From Saprospiraceae bacterium (GTDB taxonomy: Bacteria > Bacteroidota > Bacteroidia > Chitinophagales > Saprospiraceae), in contig JAIYAP010000029.1 of the NCBI GenBank assembly GCA_027488935.1, positions 1 through 64,000 on the forward strand: a DNA stretch of 64,000 bases. The letters are read 5' to 3'. The position numbers and the translations under genes were made by a program. A model generated the notes under the pieces. It had not been told where the DNA came from. It searched no databases and saw only the letters and a program-made list of their open reading frames with translations. This document shows, in pieces, positions 26,977 through 35,278 of the stretch. Within the stretch, counting starts at the first letter, position 1. Each line of letters opens with the position of its first letter.

Positions 26977-27076
26977 ACGTCGGAAGCGTCCCCCCGATAG
27001 ACGTCGGAAGGGTCCTTCACGTCGGAAGCGTTCGAAACGCTTCCGACGTGAAGGACCCTTCCGACGTCTATCGGGG
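26977..27076. repeat. Triplicated GACGTCGGAAG unit folded in a perfect 41-bp hairpin
   Basis: Two arms of 41 nt (26992-27032 and 27036-27076) are exact reverse complements around a 3-nt loop. Within the left side the unit (G/C)ACGTCGGAAG(C/G)GT occurs three times, at about 26977, 27000 and 27019. It lies between convergent genes and ends one base before the stop codon of the phospholipase gene. There is no long T-tract. Confidence 0.95.
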
Positions 27077-27077
27077 A

Positions 27078-28142
27078 CTACCGCACCCGATAATACCCAC
27101 CGTCCTCAAACCGCACCCAGTACTCTGAGGGGAACAAGGTGCTCTTGAAATAATAATCGGTAGAGATGATTTGCGCGCCGCTGGCCTGGGCTGCTTTAAA
27201 CCGGCTGTAATCGTTGTTGCGGGCCTCGCGGGTGTCTGCGTCCGCGCGGGTGCGTACGAGGTAGCCTTTTTGAACGTATTCCCTGATTTTTGCGCCGTCT
27301 TCTACTGGATCGTTGAGGATCAAAAAGGCTGCTTCGGGCGTGCCAACGGGGGCATTGGCGAAACACACCCGGCCGCGCAATGCGGGATGATTTTGGATAT
27401 AATAACCCGTTTTTTCATCATTTTCATCCAAAATGAACATGAATTTGCCTTTTGCTTTGCTGCGCTTGGGCCATCCTTTTTGTAAAATAGCCGTTTCCAG
27501 GCTTTCATTCTTCCCCCTGATTTGATCGGGTGTCAACAGTTTTTCAGCGCCAAGCCCTTCTTTGATCGCTTGATCTAATTGGTCAAACACGGCAGTGGTG
27601 AATTTTTCGGGCGGTGAAAATCCAGGTCTTGCGATGGTATCGTCTTTTGCATTGATTGTGATGCATACGAGGTCGTGGTCGGGATGCGCGTCCGACCATT
27701 GTTTGAGCTCTTGCAGACCGTTTTTTAAGGTCAGGCAGTTGCTGCGGAAGTCGATGTCCTGGATGTGGAGCACTTTGAAGCCGGGCACCTGCATTAGGCC
27801 TTGCGGGTCGTATGGACGCGCGGAGGATTTGCCCGCCCACATCAAACCATTGGGATGGGCGTATTTACCACCTTTGGCATCGGCATACACGTCAATTTCG
27901 AGGGCGCTCAGTCCGAGCGATAATTGGGCGGACAAGGGGACATGATGGTACTCGAGCCCCAAAAAGGCCTTAGAAGTATCCACTTTTTCGATCATTTTGA
28001 TCAAATTGGGATCGATGTATTCTTTATAACTGTTGTGGGAGCCGATCCATTGGTATTGGTTGATGGGGAGATCAGGGTCGGATAATTGGAAGGCTAGGAT
28101 GATTAGTAGGGGGAGCGGAAGGAGGAATTTTAAAATAGTCAA
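27078..28142 (-). CDS. Ca2+-dependent phosphatidylinositol-specific phospholipase C
   Basis: 354 residues. A signal peptide (about 1-20, LLPLPLLIILAFQ) suggests export. The mature part begins with INQYQWIGSHNSYKEY, the first catalytic His of the PI-PLC-C1 family, and has the second His in LEYHHVPLS (about 64), EIDVYADAKGG (metal/active-site Glu/Asp), and VLHIQDIDFRSNCLTL. The family cleaves phosphoinositides or related glycerophosphoinositides. It stands alone; a TACTTTTG box (28188-28195) lies 46 nt upstream. Its stop codon lies next to the 41-bp inverted repeat. Confidence 0.88.
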   Translation of the reverse strand: MTILKFLLPLPLLIILAFQLSDPDLPINQYQWIGSHNSYKEYIDPNLIKMIEKVDTSKAFLGLEYHHVPLSAQLSLGLSALEIDVYADAKGGKYAHPNGLMWAGKSSARPYDPQGLMQVPGFKVLHIQDIDFRSNCLTLKNGLQELKQWSDAHPDHDLVCITINAKDDTIARPGFSPPEKFTTAVFDQLDQAIKEGLGAEKLLTPDQIRGKNESLETAILQKGWPKRSKAKGKFMFILDENDEKTGYYIQNHPALRGRVCFANAPVGTPEAAFLILNDPVEDGAKIREYVQKGYLVRTRADADTREARNNDYSRFKAAQASGAQIISTDYYFKSTLFPSEYWVRFEDGGYYRVR

Positions 28143-28187
28143 GGATTGTTGAATTTAGAAATAGGATAGGAGCGATGATTGGCCTTG

Positions 28188-28195
28188 CAAAAGTA
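28188..28195 (-). promoter_or_regulatory. -7 element (TACTTTTG) of the PI-PLC gene
   Basis: Minus-strand TACTTTTG 46 nt upstream of the ATG at 28142. No matching -33 TTG was identified. Confidence 0.45.
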
Positions 28196-28229
28196 TTTGT
28201 TTTGGGTGAGGTTGACGTCTTGAGGGGGC

Positions 28230-28260
28230 TTGTATATTCCATGAATTGCACTTACTTTTG
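28230..28260 (+). promoter_or_regulatory. Consensus promoter of the vapBC-like module
   Basis: TTG (28230-28232), 20 nt, then TACTTTTG (28253-28260). The predicted start (about 28266) is about 13 nt before the antitoxin ATG at 28279. Confidence 0.78.
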
Positions 28261-28278
28261 TAAAAATTGTCTACCTAC

Positions 28279-28548
28279 ATGCGCATTTCAACTAAAATTA
28301 GTCCTTATTGGATGTTACTTAAGGATTTGAGCAATGAGGAAAAACTTTCCTTGATTGCCTTATTGGCTAAATCTCTGCAGAAAAAAAAGCCAACAGAAAA
28401 GGTCAAAAACAAATTTTCCTCAAATGTTGAGGAAGATTGGGTACAATATTTTTCCGGTAGTTGGAATGACTTTCCAGAAACAGCGGAGGAGTTAATTGAT
28501 ACGATTGAAGGTGCTCGAACACAAGGAAGAATGATCGAATTTCTATGA
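28279..28548 (+). CDS. Probable antitoxin of a VapBC-type module
   Basis: 89 residues from the ATG at 28279; the TTG at 28267 coincides with the predicted transcription start and is unlikely. The N-terminal half is helical (WMLLKDLSNEEKLSLIALLAKSLQ), the middle basic, and the C-terminus acidic/aromatic (EEDWVQYFSGSWNDFPETAEELI), a pattern of Bacteroidota DUF6364/DUF2281-like antitoxins, though I cannot name the family firmly. Its stop overlaps the toxin ATG (ATGA). The region is visibly more AT-rich than its neighbours, suggesting acquisition. Confidence 0.72.
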   Translation: MRISTKISPYWMLLKDLSNEEKLSLIALLAKSLQKKKPTEKVKNKFSSNVEEDWVQYFSGSWNDFPETAEELIDTIEGARTQGRMIEFL

Positions 28549-28949
28549 AATACTTATTAGATACCAATATTGTAATATTTTGGCTAAAAAATCGATACAA
28601 TATACCTGAAAAAATAAAGGAAGTTGGCATTACAAACTGTTATATTTCTGTGATAACCGTTGCTGAACTTCGATTTGGAGTTGAATGTTCCGATCCTATG
28701 TATTTGGACGAAAAAAGGAAACGATTATCAGATTTACTTCTTCACCTTCAAATAATTCCAATTTCAGCAGCGGTTGATATTTATGCACTTGAAAAGGCCA
28801 GATTGAGGCGAGAAGGGGAATTAATTTCGGATTTTGATTTATTAATCGGTGCCACTGCCATTCAGCAGGATATGATTATGGTTACGAATAACACAAAACA
28901 TCTATCCAAAATAGCTGGAATTAATATAACAGACTGGACCGTCAGGTGA
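28545..28949 (+). CDS. PIN-domain toxin (VapC family)
   Basis: 134 residues, standard VapC length. The acidic active-site residues are seen in MKYLLDTNIVIFWL (Asp6), ITVAELRFGVE (Glu about 41), ISDFDLLIGATAI (Asp about 97-99) and VTNNTKHLSKI near the C-terminus. VapC toxins are Mg-dependent RNases, often cutting tRNA-fMet or rRNA. It is translationally coupled to the antitoxin by an ATGA overlap. AT-rich composition and its place between unrelated genes suggest a mobile module. Confidence 0.92.
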   Translation: MKYLLDTNIVIFWLKNRYNIPEKIKEVGITNCYISVITVAELRFGVECSDPMYLDEKRKRLSDLLLHLQIIPISAAVDIYALEKARLRREGELISDFDLLIGATAIQQDMIMVTNNTKHLSKIAGINITDWTVR

Positions 28950-28981
28950 TCAATATTTTAGGAATTCAACTTTCGTTGCCC

Positions 28982-30550
28982 CTACGCAAAAACCAACTTC
29001 CGAAGTTCGCCCACCACATCCGTATAAGCAGCATCCTGGCTAGGAAAATCGGCCACGGCGCGGTTTCCAGTAGGTAAACTGCGTAGTTTTTCAAATCCTG
29101 TTCCTTCAATATCCACCGTGCCGATGCGGATCGGGATGATGCGGCGATTTGCTTCGAGGGCTGTGTAAGCCATGCTGAACCAATCGGGCGAATTGAGCAG
29201 GTTAACGGTGATCAGGACGATCAAGTAGTCAGCATCCTGCAGTTCTTTTTCGGCATTGGCAATTGGATCGAGGCCCACGGCAACCTCATGGACATTGTAC
29301 ACCCGAATCTTTTTGGTGATTTTCAGCACATTCAGGTGTTTGTTGAGCATTTTACATTGAGCATCGTCGGCCAGGTCGTATAGCACCACGAATTTTGGCA
29401 CCTTGGATACAGGCGGTGGGGTAGGGGCAGTTGTGACAGGTTTAGTTTCTGTTACAGGCTGGGTAACGGGTGTTTGCGGAGTTTCGGTAACAGGCTGGAA
29501 ACTTTCGGTTTTGCCTGAGTTGCCGCCTGTAGCGGTCGTTTTACCCGTTTGCAGGAAACTGAAAATTTCACGGAATAAAATACCTCGGTTGGCTTCCCGT
29601 ACATCACCTTGCGCATTGACCACAAACCCGCCATCGGCCTTGATTTTGCCCGCATGGTGAATGGCTACTACTTTCCAGTCTTTATTGAAAACCGGAGATC
29701 CACTGCTGCCCGGTTCGGTATCCGTTGTATAATATAGGTGTTGCTTCAATTGCCCCAGCACTTCATTGGCATTGAGCGCAATTTGTTTGTCTTCCCCTTT
29801 TGGATGCTGAATGATAGTCACCGCTTCCCCAACCCCCGGAATCGCTTCTGGATCGAACTCCACATATCCCCATTGACTCAGTGGCTGGTCGGCCCGGTCA
29901 CGTACTTTGATTTTGGCAAAATCCAGTTGTTCTTTTGGACTGAATGCAAAATCGAGGGCATCCAGGTCGTAACTGATACGGTTTTTGGTATTTCCACTGC
30001 TATCAACTTCATAATTGAACTCAATGCGGGCGGTTGCGGCGATTTCTTTGGTGGCAATTACGTGGTTGTTGGTGAAAACATAGCCTTCTTTGGTTAAAAA
30101 ACCGGTACCTAATTCGCCGTTGGCACAAACTACCCTGCATACGGCTTTGCTGGCTTTGAGCGCTCTTTCCAGCCAATTGATGCGCAAAATGCTGCTTTTT
30201 CCACCAATAATTTTCTCTAAATGGTCGTCGCTGGGAACATCCAGGGCGAAGGTACTCAGGCCTTTAATGCGCTGGTTGAGTTCTATACGCTTGGGAATAT
30301 CTTTCAATATTTCCGAAAGCGCATTGCTTGCGCGGGCGGCGTCTATTTTAAAATCCCGGGCTTCCACCAGGCCATCGTTGAACATTTTTTTGGCCCGACG
30401 GTAATTGCCGGCTTGCTGGATAATATCGGAGCGGATGCCAATTTGAGATTGGTCCTCAAATTCGAGCAATACCTCAATGGCTCTGTCAATTTCACCATCG
30501 AGTAATAACTCTTCTACTGTTTTTAAAAAGACCGACTGGGCGTTTTGCAT
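28982..30550 (-). CDS. EAD11-like / trypsin-like protease / TIR-like fusion (conflict-type effector)
   Basis: 522 residues. Residues 1-95 are helical with the effector-associated-domain 11 style (LLLDGEIDRAIEVLLEF, then GLVEARDFKIDAARASNALSEIL). Residues about 130-335 are a trypsin-like protease: GTGFLTKEGYVFTNNHV (His163), QLDFAKIKV (Asp210) and the nucleophile Ser283 in EPGSSGSPVF. Residues 340-385 are a Pro/Thr-rich linker. Residues 386-522 look like a TIR-type alpha/beta domain (FVVLYDLADDAQ, DADYLIVLITVNLLNSPDW, ANRRIIPIRIG), but the Glu expected four residues after the Trp is not in place, so NADase activity is doubtful. No signal peptide. It starts 6 nt after the preceding gene. EAD adaptors recruit such effectors in multi-protein conflict systems. 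Confidence 0.82.
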   Translation of the reverse strand: MQNAQSVFLKTVEELLLDGEIDRAIEVLLEFEDQSQIGIRSDIIQQAGNYRRAKKMFNDGLVEARDFKIDAARASNALSEILKDIPKRIELNQRIKGLSTFALDVPSDDHLEKIIGGKSSILRINWLERALKASKAVCRVVCANGELGTGFLTKEGYVFTNNHVIATKEIAATARIEFNYEVDSSGNTKNRISYDLDALDFAFSPKEQLDFAKIKVRDRADQPLSQWGYVEFDPEAIPGVGEAVTIIQHPKGEDKQIALNANEVLGQLKQHLYYTTDTEPGSSGSPVFNKDWKVVAIHHAGKIKADGGFVVNAQGDVREANRGILFREIFSFLQTGKTTATGGNSGKTESFQPVTETPQTPVTQPVTETKPVTTAPTPPPVSKVPKFVVLYDLADDAQCKMLNKHLNVLKITKKIRVYNVHEVAVGLDPIANAEKELQDADYLIVLITVNLLNSPDWFSMAYTALEANRRIIPIRIGTVDIEGTGFEKLRSLPTGNRAVADFPSQDAAYTDVVGELRKLVFA

Positions 30551-30556
30551 ACTTTA

Positions 30557-31072
30557 TTAGGCTTTAAGAAATTTTTTATGCCAACTATTCTGAAATGGAA
30601 GCCACCATTTGGTATTAAGTTCCTCCAGGTTTTTAACTAAATTATTCAATACCAACGTATTGGGTTGAATGGTTCCATTTTGCACCAATTGTGCAAATGC
30701 GTCTCTGGTCGCAGATTGAATATTTCCGTCAATATCCTGGTAAAAGAACAGCATACGTTCAAAAAAGTCGGTTTGAAACTGCGCGCCCAAACTTTCCAAA
30801 AAATGCACCGATTTGTCAATTGAACAACCACTCGCGCCGGCCTGCGTTTCATCTACAACCAAAATAGCAATTTGGTGGTTAAAAATCTCGGCATGTGCTT
30901 TCAATGCCCGGTCGTGCGCCGTCCATTGTTGTGCAAATGCTTGCAACTGGGCTTGTGCTATGTTCGCCTCGGCTTCCGCGAGTGCCTGTGCGCTTACGTA
31001 CACCCACACACGCGAGGCGGGTGAAAAGCCGGGCAATTGGGCTGCATTGGGCAGATTTTGTGTCATTGTCAT
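30557..31072 (-). CDS. Conserved Bacteroidota protein (often mislabelled ABC transporter ATPase)
   Basis: 171 residues. Recognisable family pattern: SRVWVYVSAQALAEAE, LQAFAQQWTAHDRALKAHAEI, ILVVDETQAGASGCSIDKSVHF and the C-terminal W..PF..SWHKKFL. Databases often label these 'ABC transporter ATPase', but there is no Walker A, Walker B or signature motif, so that name is not supported. The Cys in GASGCSID is conserved in what I recall of the family. It lies 9 nt after the CCG-domain Fe-S protein and is usually next to it in Bacteroidota, suggesting a link to that redox unit. M3 (31066) is an alternative start. Confidence 0.75.
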   Translation of the reverse strand: MTMTQNLPNAAQLPGFSPASRVWVYVSAQALAEAEANIAQAQLQAFAQQWTAHDRALKAHAEIFNHQIAILVVDETQAGASGCSIDKSVHFLESLGAQFQTDFFERMLFFYQDIDGNIQSATRDAFAQLVQNGTIQPNTLVLNNLVKNLEELNTKWWLPFQNSWHKKFLKA

Positions 31073-31081
31073 GCGTTGGGC

Positions 31082-31861
31082 TTATTTCAGGTTACTCAAA
31101 ATCATTTCTGATAGATCATACACCGGGATGAGTTCGTTTTTTTCTTTGGCTTTTAAGCCGTCTTGCAACATGGTGATGCAGAAGGGGCAGTTGGCTACAA
31201 TCACCCCGGGCTCGACACTCAAGGCTTCTTCAACGCGCTCCAGGTTGATGCGTTTGTCGCCAGGTTCGTCTTCTTTCCACATTTGAGCACCACCGGCACC
31301 ACAGCAGAGGCCATTTTTGCGGGAGCGTTTCATTTCTACCAAATCTACATCGAGGGCTTCCAGGAGTGCGCGCGGGGCTTCATAAACATCATTGGCACGG
31401 CCGAGGTAGCAGGAATCATGATAGGTAATGCGTTGGCCCTTAAAGGTGCCTGCTTCCTTCATTTTGAGTTTACCTTCTTCGATCAGACTGTTGATCAATT
31501 GGGTATGGTGGACCAGTTCGTAATGACCACCCAGCGCAGGATACTCGTTTTTCAGGGTATTAAAGCAGTGTGGACAAGCCGTCACGATTTTTTTAACCCC
31601 ATATAGATTAAGCGTTTCGATATTCATGGCAGCAGTCATCTGAAACAGGAATTCGTTGCCTGCTCGGCGCGCCGGATCACCGGTACAGCGTTCTTCGTTG
31701 CCCAGAATGGCAAATTCAACCCCGGCATGTTCAAGGATTTCGCACAAGGCACGGGTAGTTTTTTGAGCACGGGCATCAAAACTGCCAGCGCATCCCACCC
31801 AAAAAACAATTTCAGGGCTTTTGCCTTCTGCCTGATATTCTGCAATCGTTTTAACGTTCAT
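31082..31861 (-). CDS. CCG-domain (Fe-S)-binding oxidoreductase subunit (HdrB/LutA/GlpC-like)
   Basis: 259 residues with two cysteine-rich CCG modules: VGCAGSFDARAQK near the N-terminus, TACPHCFNTLKNEYP (about 97-111), then CCGAGGAQMW (about 200) and ANCPFCITMLQDG (about 234). These domains bind a non-cubane or 4Fe-4S cluster in heterodisulfide reductase, glycolate oxidase and lactate-utilisation complexes. Its partner is the membrane (Fe-S) protein at 35279-36586, separated here by the CRTAC1-like gene. The electron donor is unknown. Confidence 0.88.
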   Translation of the reverse strand: MNVKTIAEYQAEGKSPEIVFWVGCAGSFDARAQKTTRALCEILEHAGVEFAILGNEERCTGDPARRAGNEFLFQMTAAMNIETLNLYGVKKIVTACPHCFNTLKNEYPALGGHYELVHHTQLINSLIEEGKLKMKEAGTFKGQRITYHDSCYLGRANDVYEAPRALLEALDVDLVEMKRSRKNGLCCGAGGAQMWKEDEPGDKRINLERVEEALSVEPGVIVANCPFCITMLQDGLKAKEKNELIPVYDLSEMILSNLK

Positions 31862-31885
31862 GGTATATTTTTTACAGTAACAATT

Positions 31886-34800
31886 CTATTGCACGCCGGG
31901 TGCATTGAGTTGAAACAACTGAAGTTGGTCATTATTGTTTGCCACAAGGGCATATTGTTTTCCGCCGCTGCCTTTTAAAATGGCTACATGCCGCGCTTCT
32001 TTGGTTGCCCAGAAGCCTGAATTACGGGCCATCCAGGGGGTGAAGTTTCCTTTGCCATCATTCGCCAGAAAACAACCATTGCTGGCGTCGATAGGACCGG
32101 TTTCTACTTGCTGGCCAAAATCATTTCCAACCAGCAGTAAATTTGGTGTTGCTTGTCCGGGGGTACGTATCAGTTCGATGCCGAAAACGGGTCCCATTTG
32201 CGCCGGATTGGCAAATGCCTGGAATGTAAACTTGCCCCCATTATTGATGAAGATACCCGACGCCAATTGGGACGATTTAAAAGTCAAGGCATTATTCAGG
32301 TCTTTTTCTGCAAACAAATCTGTAATGCTGGCTTTTGCATAAGTATTGTAATGAACATATTTTTTCTTCAGCATAGGCAGCTGTTTGAGCATCAAATCGT
32401 GCATCGCAACAGGCATGTCATTTCCGTCTTGAGACAGCGTCATGATCGGATCCATGGAGCCATTATTGTCGAAATCTTTGGCAAAAAGGCGCAATGGAGC
32501 CGCTTCGGAGGCACTATACCGTGTATTTAGGCCCAAATTACCGGCGATTAAATCCTGGTCGCCATCGCCATCAACATCGGCTGATACCAAAGCATGCCAT
32601 AATCCGTTGGTGTTTTGTAAGCCAAATCGTTCAGTAGCCAACTCCAGTTTTCCGTTGTTGTTCGAAAATACCTGTATTGGCATCCATTCGCCTGTAACGA
32701 TGAGTTCGACTTTTTGATCGCCATCCAGATCGGCCCAGGTGATGCCACGCACCATGCCAATTTTGCGCAATTGTGGCGCAATTTGATCTGTGACATCCGT
32801 AAATACTCCATGGTCATTGCGCAAAACATAGCTACTCGGGGTAGTAGGGTAAGCCAATGGGGTACAATAGCCGCCTAAAATCAAGTCCAGGTCACCATCA
32901 CCATCGATATCTTGTGTGCTGATGCTGCTGGTACTGCCGGACATTACCGGAAAGGCATTGGTAGTAGCGGAATTAAAATTCCCTTTTCCATCATTGCGGT
33001 ACAAACGCGGTTGGTATTTTGGGTCATTGGGATTAAACGTGTTTCCGCCACTTGCAACACACAAATCCAAATCTTTATCGCCATCGGCATCAAAAAATAA
33101 AGCGCCCGCGTCTTCATAACCCTGGTCTGCTGTAAAATTGGCATTGGGGCTCGATTGAAAAGTGCCGCCTGCTTTTTGGATAAAAATTGCACCAACCGAA
33201 CCTGGTGCGTGTCCGACGTAAAAATCATCCATACCATCCCCATTTACATCTCCGCTGGCAAGTGCTGGGCCGGGCGTAGAAAGCCGCCACGGCAACAAAC
33301 GCTCGCGGTTAAAGTCTTGCACTTCATCTTCTCGATGGGTGAAGGCTGGCGCTGGTATGGTTTTGAATTGGGGAGCCATACTTGGCAATGGACTTAATTT
33401 GCCGTCTTTGGCATCGGTATAGTTTACGGTGTAACGTTTATTGACCGCTACATTTTCCAAAATGGCTAGTTTATTGCCTGGAAACTCAATTTCAATGCGT
33501 GTAATTTGTTGCGCTTGACCTAACCCAAAGTGAAAAATAGGTTCGACTGAAGAAAGGAAACCACGTGTTGGGCTAAGTTCTTGTTCATACACTTGATCGC
33601 CTTGAATGATTCGTGCTTTGGCACCCGTTGCAAAAGGGTTTAAAGGGCCGCCAATGGGTTTAATTTGTATCCATGCGCCACCCTTTCCACTATCAACGGA
33701 CTTGTTTTTATAAACCAGGGCCGGAGATTCAAGGTTGTTAACCACCAGATCCATATCGCCGTCGTTATCCAGGTCGGCATAAACCGCGCCATTGGAATAG
33801 GTTCGTTCCACAAAACCCCAATCGGTGCTTACATTTTTAAAAGAAAGGTCGCCTTTATTCTTAAAACAGTAGTTTTGAAGTGGATTGGACGGGATTAATT
33901 TTAGGTAGTCTTCTACTTTTGGGAACCGTTTTTGGGTGACGCCACCTGTTCTTTGTATAGAATCTGCCGTAAAATTTAGGTATTCGAGACTGCTTACATC
34001 CCGGCGATAGCCATTGGTAACATATAAATCTCGGTAGCCATCGTTGTCAAAGTCTTGTACCAAAGGTGCCCAACTCCAGTCTGTCTGAAATACGCCTGCC
34101 AAACAGCCAATATCGCTGTAACTACCTCCTCCATTATTGATTTGAAGTACATTGCGCATTTGTTGTTTGCCATACCCATACTTGGCGAGGGTGGTATATC
34201 GATCTTGCAACATAGTGCTCATAAGTACCTTTTGCCGACTGTAATCTTCCGCCAGCATATCCATAGCGATAATATCTTGCAGGCCATCGTTGTTGATATC
34301 GGCTACATCAACCCCCATAGTATGGTTGCTGGAATGTCTGAAATAGGTTTTGTATTGGTCCGTAAAGTTGCCAGGTTGGGCCGGATTGTTGATGTATACC
34401 AAATCCGGTTCGATATAGTCATTGCCCACAATGATGTCCATAAATCCGTCGCCATTCAAATCCGTTGCTGTTACGCTCAATCCAAAGGCACGGTCTTGAA
34501 TGCCTGCTTGTTTGCTAATATCAGTAAATGTTCCGTCGCCATTGTTTCGGAATAAATGATCTGATTCAATGGGATCTTTCGGCAATACTTCGCGTTCGAT
34601 TACACCATTTCCGCGGTCAATCAGTCGGGTAGAGTTGACGGAATTAAAATCGACCGGGTAATTGACTACATAACAATCGAGGTCGCCATCATTGTCGGCA
34701 TCGAAAAAGCAGGCATGGTTCGATGCTGCCCTGTCGGCAAGTCCTGTAGACAATGCTTTTTCAGAAAAAGTGCCATTTTTATTATTGACAAACAGCAAGT

Positions 34801-35251
34801 TTCTTCGAACATCATTATTGACCAGTCCGGTGCGGCAAACGTAAATATCTTGCCATCCATCGGCATTAATGTCTACGATTGTCACCCCTGTTTTTTCTCC
34901 ATCTTTTGCTTCTACCCCTGCTTTTGCACTGACATCCGTAAACGTAAAATTTCCATTATTTTGATATAGTTTGCAAGCGCCTTGGGTGCTAACAAAATAC
35001 AAATCCTGGAGCCCATCGTTGTTGAAATCGAGCACGCCCACACCGCCCCCATTATATAAGTACGAGTTGGAAAGAATCCAGTTTTGGTGATCTTCTTTGA
35101 TGTTATTTTCAAAGTTAATTCCGGTTTGGGTTGCTTGTTCGAACAAGGCATCTGCCGGTGGGTTTGCGACCTTTGAACCAGGTGCAAAACCGGAAGGTTG
35201 ACTGCATTGTACAGCAACGAAAAAAAGGAGTGCTAACAGGCTGTATTTCAT
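31886..35251 (-). CDS. CRTAC1-like FG-GAP/ASPIC-UnbV lipoprotein (copy 1)
   Basis: 1121 residues. The signal segment ends at VAVQCSQ, giving a lipoprotein at Cys16. At least twelve FG-GAP/VCBS repeats follow, recognisable by DxNxDGxxD calcium loops (VLDFNNDGLQDL, DINADGWQDIYV, DLDGDQKVELIV, DVDGDGDQDLI), which build a beta-propeller. An ASPIC/UnbV domain sits near residues 560-660 (PFATGAKARI, GFLSSVEPIFHFGLG, IEIEFPG). Such proteins are outer-membrane or secreted calcium-binding propellers of unclear role, expanded in Bacteroidota. It lies between two Fe-S oxidoreductase genes with gaps of 24 and 27 nt. Copy 2 is at 45435-48779. Confidence 0.88.
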   Translation of the reverse strand: MKYSLLALLFFVAVQCSQPSGFAPGSKVANPPADALFEQATQTGINFENNIKEDHQNWILSNSYLYNGGGVGVLDFNNDGLQDLYFVSTQGACKLYQNNGNFTFTDVSAKAGVEAKDGEKTGVTIVDINADGWQDIYVCRTGLVNNDVRRNLLFVNNKNGTFSEKALSTGLADRAASNHACFFDADNDGDLDCYVVNYPVDFNSVNSTRLIDRGNGVIEREVLPKDPIESDHLFRNNGDGTFTDISKQAGIQDRAFGLSVTATDLNGDGFMDIIVGNDYIEPDLVYINNPAQPGNFTDQYKTYFRHSSNHTMGVDVADINNDGLQDIIAMDMLAEDYSRQKVLMSTMLQDRYTTLAKYGYGKQQMRNVLQINNGGGSYSDIGCLAGVFQTDWSWAPLVQDFDNDGYRDLYVTNGYRRDVSSLEYLNFTADSIQRTGGVTQKRFPKVEDYLKLIPSNPLQNYCFKNKGDLSFKNVSTDWGFVERTYSNGAVYADLDNDGDMDLVVNNLESPALVYKNKSVDSGKGGAWIQIKPIGGPLNPFATGAKARIIQGDQVYEQELSPTRGFLSSVEPIFHFGLGQAQQITRIEIEFPGNKLAILENVAVNKRYTVNYTDAKDGKLSPLPSMAPQFKTIPAPAFTHREDEVQDFNRERLLPWRLSTPGPALASGDVNGDGMDDFYVGHAPGSVGAIFIQKAGGTFQSSPNANFTADQGYEDAGALFFDADGDKDLDLCVASGGNTFNPNDPKYQPRLYRNDGKGNFNSATTNAFPVMSGSTSSISTQDIDGDGDLDLILGGYCTPLAYPTTPSSYVLRNDHGVFTDVTDQIAPQLRKIGMVRGITWADLDGDQKVELIVTGEWMPIQVFSNNNGKLELATERFGLQNTNGLWHALVSADVDGDGDQDLIAGNLGLNTRYSASEAAPLRLFAKDFDNNGSMDPIMTLSQDGNDMPVAMHDLMLKQLPMLKKKYVHYNTYAKASITDLFAEKDLNNALTFKSSQLASGIFINNGGKFTFQAFANPAQMGPVFGIELIRTPGQATPNLLLVGNDFGQQVETGPIDASNGCFLANDGKGNFTPWMARNSGFWATKEARHVAILKGSGGKQYALVANNNDQLQLFQLNAPGVQ

Positions 35252-35278
35252 GACAAAAGCAGTATTCGTTTGTTTTAC

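Noticed and set aside
30557-31072. ABC transporter ATPase annotation
   Set aside because: No Walker A, Walker B or signature motif is present; the name is a database carry-over.
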